Below are positions 46,348-55,265 of a stretch of DNA of 64,000 nucleotides, piece after piece (position 1 is the stretch's first letter; each line of letters begins with the position of its first letter). Under the pieces are notes generated by a model that saw only the letters and a program-made list of their open reading frames with translations, was not told the DNA's origin and ran no database searches. The stretch comes from Variovorax sp. 679. GTDB taxonomy: Bacteria; Pseudomonadota; Gammaproteobacteria; Burkholderiales; Burkholderiaceae_C. The translations under genes and the position numbers were made by a program. The DNA lies in assembly GCF_003952185.1 (NCBI RefSeq), contig NZ_RXFS01000010.1, forward strand, positions 124,001-188,000. The letters run 5' to 3'.

Positions 46348-47079
46348 TCAGGCGCCGAGCGCCATGCACAGCGCGTGCAGGTTCGGCACGATCAGCTGCG
46401 GCCGGGCCCCGTGCACCCACGGGCGCTCGTCGCGCACCAGCCACGCCGCCTGCATGCCGGCATTGAGCGCGCCGACCACGTCGAGCTCGGCATCGTCACC
46501 CACATGCAGCACGTCCTTCGGCAACAGGCCGATCGATGCGGCGGCGGCGCGAAAGATCGGCGCATGCGGCTTGCCGCTGCCGAAGGCGCGCGCATTGAAG
46601 GCGGTGCGGAACCACCGGCCGACGCCGGTCTTGTGGATGTCCGCGTTGCCGTTCGAAATCGCCACCAGCGGATAGCGCTCGCTGAGCCACTTCAATGCCG
46701 GCAGCGCGTCGTCGTACAGGGTCACGCGCTGGCGCTCGGCAAAGAAGGCATCGAAGGCCGGCTCGGCCAGCGCAGGGTCTTCGCCGGCACGCACGAGCGC
46801 GGTGCGGATCGATTCACGGCGCAGCGCGCTCAGGTCGTGCGCAAGGTCCGAGCGCTCCCTGGCGGTGGCTTCGCGCAGTTCGCGCAGGATGCCCGGCGTC
46901 ATCAGCAGCGTGGCCGTCTTCGGCGCTTCGCGCAGCAGCCAGGCATGCAGCACGGCCTCGGCGCGTTCGATGGTCGGCCAGATCGGCCAGAGGGTGTCGT
47001 CGAGGTCCAGCGAGATCGCCGAGATGCGCTTGAGATCGAGGGGCGCGGCGCCCGCTTGCGCCGGGGAAACGGAAGTCAT
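46348..47079 (-). CDS. HAD-family hydrolase
   Basis: A 243-residue haloacid-dehalogenase superfamily phosphatase. Motif I is 'SLDLDDTLWPIW' (nucleophile Asp near residue 23), motif II 'VAISNGN', motif III the Lys in 'GSGKPHAPIF', and motif IV 'LHVGDDAELDV'. A helical cap domain lies between motifs I and II (subclass I, YjjG-like). The start at 47079 is chosen because longer starts add residues from the hemH region without similarity. Probable house-cleaning nucleotide or sugar-phosphate phosphatase. Divergent from hemH, 17 bp apart. Confidence 0.9.
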   Translation of the reverse strand: MTSVSPAQAGAAPLDLKRISAISLDLDDTLWPIWPTIERAEAVLHAWLLREAPKTATLLMTPGILRELREATARERSDLAHDLSALRRESIRTALVRAGEDPALAEPAFDAFFAERQRVTLYDDALPALKWLSERYPLVAISNGNADIHKTGVGRWFRTAFNARAFGSGKPHAPIFRAAAASIGLLPKDVLHVGDDAELDVVGALNAGMQAAWLVRDERPWVHGARPQLIVPNLHALCMALGA

Positions 47080-47096
47080 GCCTGAGAGAATATCGC

Positions 47097-48134
47097 ATGC
47101 CTCCAACCCAAGAGAACGCCTCCCCGAGTACCCCGCGCACCGCCGTGCTCTGGTGCAACCTGGGCTCCCCCGACGCCCCCACCGCAGCGGCCGTGCGCCC
47201 CTACCTCGCCGACTTCCTGGGCGACCCGCGCGTGGTCGAGATTCCGAAAGCGATCTGGGCACTGATCCTGCACGGCATCATCCTGCGCACGCGCCCGGCC
47301 AAGTCGGCCGCCAAGTACGCGAGCATCTGGATGCCCGAAGGCTCGCCGCTGAAGGTTTGGACGCAGAAGCAGGCCACGCTGCTCGCCGGCTGGCTCGGCG
47401 AGCGCGGCTACCGCGTGATGGTGCGCGACGCGATGCGCTACGCCAGCCCCTCCATTGCCTCCCGGCTCGATGCATTGCAGGCCGAAGGCGCCACGCGCGT
47501 GCTGGTGCTTCAGGCCTACCCGCAATACTCGGGCACCACCACCGCAAGCGTGATCGACGCGGTGAACGACTGGAGCCGCAAGCAGCGCCGTGTGCCCGAA
47601 TTCCGCTTCGTCAACGACTATCACGACGACCCTGCCTACATCGAGGCGCTTGCACAAGGCATCGAGAAGCACTGGAAGACCGAAGCCCGCGGCGAAGTGC
47701 TGCTGATGAGCTTCCACGGCATTCCCGCGCGCAACATCGCGCTGGGCGATCCGTACCAGTCGCAGTGCCTCGAAACCGCCCGCCTGCTCGCGACGCGACT
47801 GAGGCTTTCGAACAGCCAGTACCGCGTGACTTTCCAGTCGCGCTTCGGCCGCGCCAAGTGGCTGGAGCCTTACACCGAGCCGACGCTGCGCGAACTCGGC
47901 GCATCCGGCGTGAAGCGCGTCGACGTGGTGTGCCCGGGCTTCCCGGCCGACTGCCTAGAAACGCTGGAAGAAATCGCCATGGAAGGCCGCGAAGCCTTCC
48001 TGCACGCAGGCGGCCAGGCCTTCAGCTACATCCCCTGTCTCAACGACAGCCCGGCATGGATCACCGCGCTCGCGGACATCGCCGAACGCAACCTGGCGGG
48101 CTGGCACACGCAACGAACACCCATCATCAAATGA
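47097..48134 (+). CDS. hemH: ferrochelatase
   Basis: A 345-residue enzyme inserting Fe2+ into protoporphyrin IX, the last step of heme synthesis. The metal-binding His is in 'LLMSFHGIPARN' (near residue 204), the family signature, and the C-terminal 'VVCPGFPADCLETLEEIAMEG' carries the conserved Glu. The N-terminal 'VLWCNLGSPDAP' marks the family start. Length is typical (320-370). It overlaps the methyltransferase gene by ATGA. Confidence 0.96.
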   Translation: MPPTQENASPSTPRTAVLWCNLGSPDAPTAAAVRPYLADFLGDPRVVEIPKAIWALILHGIILRTRPAKSAAKYASIWMPEGSPLKVWTQKQATLLAGWLGERGYRVMVRDAMRYASPSIASRLDALQAEGATRVLVLQAYPQYSGTTTASVIDAVNDWSRKQRRVPEFRFVNDYHDDPAYIEALAQGIEKHWKTEARGEVLLMSFHGIPARNIALGDPYQSQCLETARLLATRLRLSNSQYRVTFQSRFGRAKWLEPYTEPTLRELGASGVKRVDVVCPGFPADCLETLEEIAMEGREAFLHAGGQAFSYIPCLNDSPAWITALADIAERNLAGWHTQRTPIIK

Positions 48135-48979
48135 AGCAAGAACTGCACGAGGCCAACCGGCTGTCGTGGAACGCGGCCACCGTCGCGCACAACAGCCACA
48201 AGGGCGACCAGGCCGCCTTCTTCCGCAAGGGCGGCTCCACCCTCTTCCCCGAGGAAGCCGGCCTGCTCGGCGACGTGAAGGGCCTGCGCGTGCTTCACCT
48301 GCAATGCAACGCGGGGCAGGACAGCCTGAGCATCGCGCGCCTCGGCGCCGAGGTGACGGGCGTGGACATCGCCGACGAAGCCGTCGGTTTCGCGACGCGG
48401 CTCTCGCAGCAGTCGGGCATCGCGGCGCGCTTCGTGCGCTCGGACGTCTACGACTACTTCCGTGAGGCGCAGATGCGCGGCGAACGCTTCGACGTCGTGT
48501 TCTGCTCGTACGGCACGCTGTGCTGGCTCTCCGACATCGCGGCCTGGGCGCGCGGCGTGGCGCAGATGCTCGAGCCCGGCGGGCGCTTCGTCTTCGTCGA
48601 GTTCCATCCGTTCGCGCTGGTGTTCGACCCGGCCTGGAAGTTCCATTACGACTACTTCAACGAAGCCCCCGTGCCCGAGGAAGGCGTTGGCGACTACGTG
48701 GCCGAGTCCGGCGACGGGCTGGTGCGCGAAGGCTACGAGCGCGGCGTGGAGAACTTTGCCAACCCGCACCCGAGCTTCGAGTTCACCTGGGGCCTGGGCC
48801 AGGTGACGACGGCGCTGTCGCAGGCCGGGCTCGTCATCGAGCGGCTCGACGAGTACCCGTACGCCAACGGCTGGAAGCCCTTCGAGGGCATGCGCGACAT
48901 CGGCGGCCGCCGCATGGCGCCGCCCGAAGGCATGCCGCGCATTCCGCTGATGTATTCGATCTCCGCGCGCAAGCCATGA
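48131..48979 (+). CDS. class I SAM-dependent methyltransferase
   Basis: A 282-residue protein with the SAM-binding motif I 'VLHLQCNAGQDSLSIARLGAEVTGVDIADEAV' region near residue 55-85, motif II 'FDVVFCSYGTLCWLSD', and 'LEPGGRFVFVEFHPF'. The GxGxG is altered to 'CNAGQD', a feature of the UbiE/YcgJ-like subgroup acting on small molecules. Substrate unknown. It overlaps hemH upstream and the secreted hypothetical downstream by 4 nt each. Confidence 0.9.
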   Translation: MKQELHEANRLSWNAATVAHNSHKGDQAAFFRKGGSTLFPEEAGLLGDVKGLRVLHLQCNAGQDSLSIARLGAEVTGVDIADEAVGFATRLSQQSGIAARFVRSDVYDYFREAQMRGERFDVVFCSYGTLCWLSDIAAWARGVAQMLEPGGRFVFVEFHPFALVFDPAWKFHYDYFNEAPVPEEGVGDYVAESGDGLVREGYERGVENFANPHPSFEFTWGLGQVTTALSQAGLVIERLDEYPYANGWKPFEGMRDIGGRRMAPPEGMPRIPLMYSISARKP

Positions 48980-50085
48980 TCCCTCTCCACGCTCGATGCC
49001 TTGGCAGCCTCCTGATGCTGTCGCCCATGCTGGCCTGCGCGGCCGGGCCCGCCGAAGTACCCAGGGGTGTATGGGAAGGCACGCTCGGCACCAAGGCCAT
49101 CGTGGCCTGCTTCAACTCCGACTATCCGAGCGGCAGCTACTTCTACAAGCAGTACAAGAAGGCGATCGCGCTGGGCCGCTCCGACAAGGACAGCTTCTGG
49201 CGCGAAGGCGGCGAAACCGGCCTGTGGGCGCTGGACCCCGTCAAAGGCACGATGCTCACAGGCACCTGGAAGAGCGTGAAGGGCGCGCCCGCCACGCTGC
49301 CGATCCGGCTGAGCCTGACCGATGCGACGGGCGGCGACAAGGCCTGCGCAAGCGACGGCTACGCAGGCCAGCTCGAAGCACCGCCGAAGATCGAGATCGG
49401 GAAGAAAGAGGAATACGCGACCGGTCGCAGCTTCCGACGCCTGCGCTTCGCCGGGCAGGAAACCATCGAGCTTTCCGGCCCCGAGCCCACGCTGGCGGCC
49501 ATCAACCGCGAACTCCGCCGCGACTTCGACACCAGCAAGGAAACGGTCCAGGAGTATTTCGACAAGCGCCGCCATTTCCTCGGGCAAGTCGGCGAGCCGG
49601 CCGAAGACGAGAACACAGCCGCTCCGTCCTACTGGACCTCGCAGTGGCTCAGCATCCGCAACTACACATGGGCGGCCGGCACGGGCCGCGCCGGCATCTC
49701 GTGGTTCTACCGCACGTGGGATCTGCAGACGGGCAAGCAGGTCGACCCGTGGTCATGGTTCGGCCCGCGCCCGCAGGTGCAGCCGCAGAAAGCGCCGGGG
49801 CAGATCGCCGGCACCGAAAGCGGCCCGATGCCGCCGAAGCTGCGCCGCTTCCTGTTCAAGTACGCGGGCATCCAGCCGTCGAAGGCCGAGGAGAACTGCA
49901 AGTCCAACTACGAGGAAGACGCCCACTACGACCTCACGCTGGAAGCCAAGGGCATGCGCTTCTCGCAGCCCGAATACGGCACCGGCTGCGAGATCGCCAT
50001 CGAAGTGCCCTACGCCGAACTCGGCCCGGTGCTCACGCCCGCGGGCAAGGCCGCGGTGCGGCGCATCGTCGAGCCGGCGAAGTAG
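48976..50085 (+). CDS. hypothetical secreted protein
   Basis: A 369-residue protein. A signal peptide spans residues 1-23 (ending LACAAG or CAAGPA). The mature part has 'GVWEGTLGTKAIVACFN' and 'SGSYFYKQYKKAIALGRSDKDSFW' near the N-terminus and several aromatic-rich beta-like segments, with four or five cysteines. I do not recognise a named family. Its ATG overlaps the methyltransferase stop, so it is the third gene of a hemH-methyltransferase-secreted protein operon. It converges on the redoxin gene 13 bp away. Confidence 0.75.
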   Translation: MIPLHARCLGSLLMLSPMLACAAGPAEVPRGVWEGTLGTKAIVACFNSDYPSGSYFYKQYKKAIALGRSDKDSFWREGGETGLWALDPVKGTMLTGTWKSVKGAPATLPIRLSLTDATGGDKACASDGYAGQLEAPPKIEIGKKEEYATGRSFRRLRFAGQETIELSGPEPTLAAINRELRRDFDTSKETVQEYFDKRRHFLGQVGEPAEDENTAAPSYWTSQWLSIRNYTWAAGTGRAGISWFYRTWDLQTGKQVDPWSWFGPRPQVQPQKAPGQIAGTESGPMPPKLRRFLFKYAGIQPSKAEENCKSNYEEDAHYDLTLEAKGMRFSQPEYGTGCEIAIEVPYAELGPVLTPAGKAAVRRIVEPAK

Positions 50086-50098
50086 CCCGGCGCCCTGC

Positions 50099-50668
50099 TC
50101 AGGTCGGCTGCCTGCGCCCCAGCAGCGTCTCGATCGCAGCCTCCATCTCGGCGTACTCTCCCTCGCCGAAATGCTGCCGCATCACCTGCCCCTTGCTGTC
50201 GGCCAGGTAGAACGCGGGCCAGTACTGGTTGTTGTAGGCCTTCCAGGTGGTGAAGCTATTGTCCTGCGCCACCGGGTAACGGATGCCGAAGCGCTGGATC
50301 GCGTCCTGCACGTTGCGCGTCGACTTCTCGTAGGCGAACTCGGGCGAATGCACGCCCACCACCACGAAGCCCTGGTCCTTGTACTTCTCGTACCAGCGCA
50401 CCACGTACGGCAGCGTGCGGATGCAGTTGATGCAGGAGTAGGTCCAGAAATCGACCAGCACCACCTTGCCGGCCAAGCCCTGCATCGTGAGCGGCTCCGA
50501 GTTGAGCCACTTGTCGATGCCCGCGAACTCGGGAGCCTTGCCGTAGTCCCGCAGGCCCGGCGACACGGCCAGCGCACTGCGCACCGGCCACGCGCCGCCC
50601 ACCGCGGCCGCGAGCGCGGAGGAGCCGACGGCGAGCCCCGAGAACGCCCTTCTGGACAACATGTTCAT
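50099..50668 (-). CDS. thioredoxin-like (TlpA/redoxin) protein with Tat-type signal
   Basis: A 189-residue protein. The N-terminus 'MNMLSRRAFSGLAVGSSALAAAV' has the SRRxF twin-arginine motif and a hydrophobic stretch, so folded export by Tat is likely. The redoxin domain holds the active-site CxxC as 'WTYSCINC' near residue 75, and 'FVVVGVHSPEFAYEK' and 'YPVAQDN' follow, as in DipZ/TlpA-type thiol enzymes. It should act in the periplasm on disulfides or peroxides. The start at 50668 is used; another Met lies two codons later. Confidence 0.88.
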   Translation of the reverse strand: MNMLSRRAFSGLAVGSSALAAAVGGAWPVRSALAVSPGLRDYGKAPEFAGIDKWLNSEPLTMQGLAGKVVLVDFWTYSCINCIRTLPYVVRWYEKYKDQGFVVVGVHSPEFAYEKSTRNVQDAIQRFGIRYPVAQDNSFTTWKAYNNQYWPAFYLADSKGQVMRQHFGEGEYAEMEAAIETLLGRRQPT

Positions 50669-50815
50669 GATCGCAAACCTCGCTCGAATGTCAGACCGAC
50701 AGCGGTCTGGCGCGATTGTTCGCGGCGCGCGCCGGGCGTGCGCATGTGTCACGGCAATTTGAAGTTTGTCCCGGCGGCGTAAAGACCAAGGTCAGGGCCG
50801 CCGGCCTTCATCGCC

Positions 50816-51322
50816 TCAGAACTTGCCGAGATAGTCCATCTTGCCGATCGGCATGCCCTTGTGGCGCAGCACGTCGTAGGCGGTGGTCACGTGGAAGAAG
50901 AAGTTCGGCAGCGCGAACTGCAGCAGGTAGCGCTGCGCGGGGAATTGCGCCTCGCCTTCGCGGGTCTTGATGGTCACGGCGCGCTCTTCCTGGCCGTCGA
51001 CCTGCGCACGGTCCACGCTCGCCAGGAAGTCCTGCGTCTTTGCGATGCGGGCGACCAGATCGTCCCAGGTCTTCTCCTCGTCGGGGAAGCTCGGCGCGGT
51101 GATGCCCGAAATGCGTGCGATACCCAGCTTCGAGGCATCGCTCGCACGCTGGATCTGGCCGACCAGCGTGAGCATGTCTGGCGCAAGGCGGGCCTCGACC
51201 AGCGTGGCCGGGTCGATGCCATTGGCCTTGGCATGCGCCAGGCTCTTGTCGAGCAGGTGGGTGAGTTGGCCGAGGCCGCGCGCGAAGACGGGCACGGAGA
51301 TGTCGTACAGCGAAAGCGCCAT
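50816..51322 (-). CDS. DUF1993-like protein
   Basis: A 168-residue soluble helical protein with 'LYDISVPVFARGLGQLTHLLDKSLAHA' at the N-terminus and 'FALPNFFFHVTTAYDVLRHKGMPIGKMDYLG' at the C-terminus, the pattern of DUF1993 proteins, which have a DinB-like four-helix bundle. No function is established. The start MALSLYDISV at 51322 is taken over earlier Met codons. It follows the alpha/beta hydrolase gene by 66 bp on the same strand. Confidence 0.83.
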   Translation of the reverse strand: MALSLYDISVPVFARGLGQLTHLLDKSLAHAKANGIDPATLVEARLAPDMLTLVGQIQRASDASKLGIARISGITAPSFPDEEKTWDDLVARIAKTQDFLASVDRAQVDGQEERAVTIKTREGEAQFPAQRYLLQFALPNFFFHVTTAYDVLRHKGMPIGKMDYLGKF

Positions 51323-51388
51323 GATGTTCGAGGCCTGTTGCTCGGCCTGGTGGTTGAGGTGGGCGGCGATTGTCACGCCGCCGCAGCC

Positions 51389-52264
51389 TCAGCGGCCGGC
51401 CGCGCGGATAAACCCCTCGATGGGCTCAAGTTGTCCGGGTACGTTGAGCGCGGGCGCGTGACCACAGGCAGGAACTTCGATCACCTGCAGCCTGCCGGCC
51501 GCGCCGGGGCCGCGCCGCTTCATTTCCTCGACCACGCCGGGCAGCACCAGGTCGGACTCCGCCCCGCGCAGGCACAGCACCGGCGCCTCGATGGCGTCGT
51601 AGTGCGGCCAGATCAGGTAGTCGTTGTCGTGCGCGCTGAACTGCCGGACCATGGCCGGGTCGTAGTGCGGCGTGACGCGGCCGTCGGGCAGGCGGCGCGT
51701 GGAGCTTTCGGTCAGCCGGCGCCACTGCGCATCGCTCAGCCAGCCGTAGGGCTTGTAGACCGTGCGGAAGAAGGCCTCCAGCTCGGCCACCGTGTCGAAC
51801 GCGGGCGGCTCGCCCGCATAGGCGCGGATGCGCTCGATGGCCGGCTGCGCCAGCTCGGGCGCGTTGTCGTTGAGCACCAGGCTCGCGATGCGCGCCTTCA
51901 TGCGCGGCTCGAACAGGCCCGACGCGCAGACCGTGCCGATCGCCCCGCCCATCGAGGTGCCGACCCAGTGCACGCGCCCCAGCCGCAGCTCGTCGCACAG
52001 CGCATTCGCGATGCGCGCGTAGAACGAGAGCTTGTATTCCTCGTCGGGCAGCGGGCTCCACTGGCTCAGGCCGCGGCCGATGGTGTCGGGGCAGATCACG
52101 CGGAAACCGCGCGACGCGAAATGCTGCGCCAGCTCGTCCATGTCGCGGCCGGTGCGCGCCAGGCCGTGCCAGGCGATGACCACGGGCGCCTCGGGCGAGC
52201 CCCATTCGAGCCAGTGGATCTCGCGGCCCGCGAGCTGCGCGTAGCGGGAAAGTGGAATGTTCAT
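51389..52264 (-). CDS. alpha/beta-hydrolase
   Basis: A 291-residue alpha/beta-fold hydrolase. The nucleophile elbow is 'GTSMGGAIG' (Ser near residue 104). The acid Asp is in 'RGAESDLVLP' and the His in 'PACGHAPAL' near residue 268. The oxyanion segment is 'AWHGLARTG'. The substrate is unknown; near a PHB depolymerase and a transporter it could act on hydroxybutyrate esters or oligomers, which is inference. Repeat copy 4 separates it from livM. Confidence 0.88.
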   Translation of the reverse strand: MNIPLSRYAQLAGREIHWLEWGSPEAPVVIAWHGLARTGRDMDELAQHFASRGFRVICPDTIGRGLSQWSPLPDEEYKLSFYARIANALCDELRLGRVHWVGTSMGGAIGTVCASGLFEPRMKARIASLVLNDNAPELAQPAIERIRAYAGEPPAFDTVAELEAFFRTVYKPYGWLSDAQWRRLTESSTRRLPDGRVTPHYDPAMVRQFSAHDNDYLIWPHYDAIEAPVLCLRGAESDLVLPGVVEEMKRRGPGAAGRLQVIEVPACGHAPALNVPGQLEPIEGFIRAAGR

Positions 52265-52284
52265 TTCTGTGAGTCCCGTTCAGA

Positions 52285-52376
52285 CGTGCAGCGGAACCGG
52301 CTTTGCCGGGCCGCTGGCACGGCCCCCTGCAAGGGGGTAGGAGTAGCGACACGAAGTGCGCGAAGCCTGGGGGTGG
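52285..52376 (-). repeat. dispersed structured element, copy 4 (divergent outer helix)
   Basis: On the minus strand it begins 6 nt after the livM stop with CCCCCA and the invariant box, then a C5/G5 hairpin with T/A closure, then the 37-nt hairpin (52285-52321). The outer arms here are CGTGC/GCACG instead of AACACC/GGTGTT, and still pair. Inner arms are AGCGG/CCGCT and CCGGC-TTT-GCCGG. Confidence 0.85.
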
Positions 52377-52379
52377 GCT

Positions 52380-53447
52380 TCATTTGGCCGCTCTCGCTCG
52401 AAGTTTTCCGACGATGCCGGTTGGGAAGTAGTAGACGGACAGCACGAACAGCACGCCCAGCCACAGCAGCCAGCGGTCGGGCGACAGCAGTGCGGCCAGC
52501 CACGGCAGCCCGCTGGCGGCCTCGTTGCCGATGCGCAGCAGGTCCTGCAGGTAGCTCTGCGCCACCACGAACAGCACCGCGCCGATGGCCGCGCCGTAGA
52601 TGGTGCCCATGCCGCCGATCACCACGATCAGCAGCACGTCGATCATGATCTCGAAGCTCAGCGAGGTGTCGGGGCCGTTGTAGCGCAGCCAGATCGCGAG
52701 CATGGCGCCGGCCAGCGTGGCGAACAGCGCCGACAGCACGGCGGCCGTGGTGCGGTACACGACCACGCGATAGCCGATGGCCTCGGCGCGGAACTCGTTC
52801 TCGCGGATCGCCTGCAGCACGCGGCCGAAGGGCGAATTCACGATGCGCAGCAGCGCCAGCACCAGCACCACCGCCGCCACGAAGAGCAGGTAGTAGCAAA
52901 GCAGGCGCCCATCGAGCGAGACACCCAGGAAAGGCTCTTCCGCGAACTCGAAGCTCGGCGAGATCAGCTCGGGCAGCTTGAAGGTCAGGCCGTCCTCGCC
53001 GCCGGTGAAGTCAGACAGCTGCGAAGCCAGCGTCTGGAAGGCCGAGGCCACGGCCAGCGTGATCATCGCGAAGAAGATCGCGCGCACCCGCAGCGAGAAC
53101 AGGCCGATGGCGAACGAGAGCACCAGCGAGATTGCCAGCGATGCGCCCAGCCCCACCAGCACCGCGCCCCAGTTGGGCCCGAGCCGGGAAGCGGAGATGG
53201 CGATGCCGTATGCCCCGATGCCGAAGAACATGGTGTGCGCGAAGCTCACGATGCCGGTGTAGCCCAGCAGCAGGTCGAAGCTGGCCACCAGCACCACGAA
53301 CACCAGGATCTTGGCCGCGACGCTGAGCGCCTTCACGCCCGGGAAGATGAACGGCGCGAAGGCCAGCGCGATGAACACCGCCAGCAGCAGCAATGCAAGC
53401 AGCCGGCTGCGGGGCATGTCGTTGGAGAGGAGTCGTTTCAGGAACAT
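52380..53447 (-). CDS. livM: branched-chain amino-acid-type ABC transporter, permease LivM
   Basis: A 355-residue permease of the LivM class with about 9-10 hydrophobic helices; the family motif 'GYTGIVSFAHTMFFGIGAYG' is near residue 63 and the loop 'RAIRENEFRAEAIGY'-like 'LQAIRENEFRAEAIGYRV' near 222. It pairs with LivH, 17 bp upstream. In this operon it sits beside a PHB depolymerase, so the substrate need not be an amino acid. Confidence 0.92.
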   Translation of the reverse strand: MFLKRLLSNDMPRSRLLALLLLAVFIALAFAPFIFPGVKALSVAAKILVFVVLVASFDLLLGYTGIVSFAHTMFFGIGAYGIAISASRLGPNWGAVLVGLGASLAISLVLSFAIGLFSLRVRAIFFAMITLAVASAFQTLASQLSDFTGGEDGLTFKLPELISPSFEFAEEPFLGVSLDGRLLCYYLLFVAAVVLVLALLRIVNSPFGRVLQAIRENEFRAEAIGYRVVVYRTTAAVLSALFATLAGAMLAIWLRYNGPDTSLSFEIMIDVLLIVVIGGMGTIYGAAIGAVLFVVAQSYLQDLLRIGNEAASGLPWLAALLSPDRWLLWLGVLFVLSVYYFPTGIVGKLRARAAK

Positions 53448-53464
53448 GTGATCTTCTCCCCCTT

Positions 53465-54445
53465 TCAGCGGTTCGCCACCGGGTACACGCCCTGCGGGCG
53501 CCACAGCAGCACGGCCACCATCAGGAAGATGCTCGCGAACTGCGTGAGCGTGGGCAGCAGGAAGCCGATGTAGTTGGTCATCAGCCCCACCAGCAGCGCG
53601 CCGATGAGCGCCCCGCCTGTCGAGCCCAGCCCGCCGATGATGATGACGATGAAGATCAGCACGTTGACCTGCGCGCCCATCTGCGGCACCAGGTTCTGCT
53701 GGAACAGGCCCCACATCACGCCGCCCAGGCCGGCCAGCGCACTGCCCACCACGAACACGCCGACGAAGAGGCGCCCGATGCGGTAGCCCAGCGACTCGAC
53801 CATCTCGCGGTCCTGCACGCCGGCGCGGATGAGCAGGCCGATCTTGGTACGGCCCAGCGTCCACGCCAGCACGCCGAAGACGACCACGCCCACCGCCACC
53901 GCAAGCAGGCGGTACTTGCTGATGGCCGCGTCACCCACCAGCAGCGAGCCGCGCAAGGCGTCCGGCAGCGGCAGCGGAATCTGCGCCGGGCCCCAGATCA
54001 CCTTGATGAGCTCCTCGCCGATGATCATGCCGCCCATGGTGATGAGGATCTGCTTCAGGTGCTGGCCGTACACGGGCCGCACGATGAAGCGCTCGAAGGC
54101 GAAACCGATCGCGCCCGCTACCGCCATCGCGGCCAGCATCGCCGGGAACACCGCCACGAGGTTGCGCCACAGCTCGCCCGAGCCGGTCCAGTCGCCCATC
54201 AGGCCGAGCACGCTGCTCGCCACAAAGGCGCCGAGCGCGATGAACACGCCGTGGCCGAAGTTCAGCACGTCCATCAGCCCGAACACCAGCGTGAGGCCCG
54301 AAGCGATGATGAAGATGATCATGCCCATGGCCAGCCCCGCCACGGTGAGCGTGAGCCAGGTGGAGAACGATCCGGTGAGCGGCAGCGCTACCAGCGCGAG
54401 GATCGGGGCCAGCAGCAACGGCCGCCAGTCGAATTCGAGTTTCAT
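53465..54445 (-). CDS. livH: branched-chain amino-acid-type ABC transporter, permease LivH
   Basis: A 326-residue permease with about 8-9 helices. The LivH hallmark 'GLTLVFGLMDVLNFGHGVFIALGAF' begins near residue 50, and 'IGLLIRAGVQDREMVESLGYR' is the coupling loop near 215. A start ATG at 54445 is preceded by a GTACTACT stretch and a repeat-like segment rather than a clear ribosome site. It lies between livF and livM. Confidence 0.92.
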   Translation of the reverse strand: MKLEFDWRPLLLAPILALVALPLTGSFSTWLTLTVAGLAMGMIIFIIASGLTLVFGLMDVLNFGHGVFIALGAFVASSVLGLMGDWTGSGELWRNLVAVFPAMLAAMAVAGAIGFAFERFIVRPVYGQHLKQILITMGGMIIGEELIKVIWGPAQIPLPLPDALRGSLLVGDAAISKYRLLAVAVGVVVFGVLAWTLGRTKIGLLIRAGVQDREMVESLGYRIGRLFVGVFVVGSALAGLGGVMWGLFQQNLVPQMGAQVNVLIFIVIIIGGLGSTGGALIGALLVGLMTNYIGFLLPTLTQFASIFLMVAVLLWRPQGVYPVANR

Positions 54446-54453
54446 AGTAGTAC

Positions 54454-54528
54454 CCCCACGCTTGCCATTTCATGTGCTGCGCTGCCCCCCGAGGGGGCGC
54501 GAGCTTGTTTGGGACGGCCCGGCACTGC
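54454..54528. repeat. second structured repeat type, related architecture
   Basis: Between livF and livH: a CCCCC..GGGGG hairpin (54484-54497 area: CCCCCCGAGGGGGC) flanked by GGCCCGGC and a GCAC...GC-rich segment, with CCCCCACGCTTG at the outer end. The build resembles the five-copy element but the sequence differs and the invariant box is absent. Confidence 0.45.
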
Positions 54529-54530
54529 GC

Positions 54531-55265
54531 TCATAGGGCCAGTCCGAGCAGCGATTGCTGCAATTGCGCGTCGGCGGAGAACTCCGCCATGGAGCCGGCG
54601 TGCACCACGCGGCCGTTGTCCATCACCGCGACGGTGTCGCCCAGTCGCTGGGCGAAGTTGATGTTCTGCTCCACCAGCAAAATCGTTACGCCGCTGCGCT
54701 TGAGTTCGGCGAAGGCGTCGATCATGTTGTTGATCATCACGGGCGCCAGGCCCTTGCTGGGCTCGTCGATGATGAGCAGCTCGCGCGGCTCCACGATGGC
54801 GCGCGACACCGCCAGCATCTGCTTCTGCCCGCCCGAGAGCTTGCCCGCCGGGTGGTTCCAGAACTTCTCGACCGCGGGGAAGAGCTTGAAGATCCACTTC
54901 AGGCGCGTGTCGTCGATCTGCTGCGCGCTCTTCGCGCCGCGTGCGGCGAGCAGCATGTTCTCCTTCACCGTGAGGTCGGAGAAGATGCCCATGTTCTCGG
55001 GCACGTAGGCAATGCCCAGGCCGGCGATCTGCGGCGTGTGCTGGGCGGTGATTTCTTTCTCGCCGAAGCGCACCCTGCCCTGCGACGCATGCCACAGGCC
55101 CATGATGGTTCGCAGCGTGGTCGTCTTGCCCGCGCCGTTGCGGCCCAGCAGCATGGTGAGCTGGCCGCGCGGCACGGCGAGGTCCACGCCGTGGAGGATG
55201 TGATAGGCCCCGATGTGCGTGTGCACGCCCTCGAGGGCCAGCAGGTTTCCAGCGGTGCTGCTCAT
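54531..55265 (-). CDS. livF: branched-chain amino-acid-type ABC transporter, ATPase LivF
   Basis: A 244-residue ATPase. Walker A 'LGRNGAGKTTTLRT' is near residue 40, the signature 'KLSGGQKQMLAVSRAI' near 143, Walker B 'LLIIDEPSKGLAP' near 163 and the H-loop region 'ILLVEQN' near 195. The start MSSTAGNLLALEG overlaps the livG stop by 4 nt. It forms the nucleotide-binding pair with LivG. Confidence 0.93.
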   Translation of the reverse strand: MSSTAGNLLALEGVHTHIGAYHILHGVDLAVPRGQLTMLLGRNGAGKTTTLRTIMGLWHASQGRVRFGEKEITAQHTPQIAGLGIAYVPENMGIFSDLTVKENMLLAARGAKSAQQIDDTRLKWIFKLFPAVEKFWNHPAGKLSGGQKQMLAVSRAIVEPRELLIIDEPSKGLAPVMINNMIDAFAELKRSGVTILLVEQNINFAQRLGDTVAVMDNGRVVHAGSMAEFSADAQLQQSLLGLAL

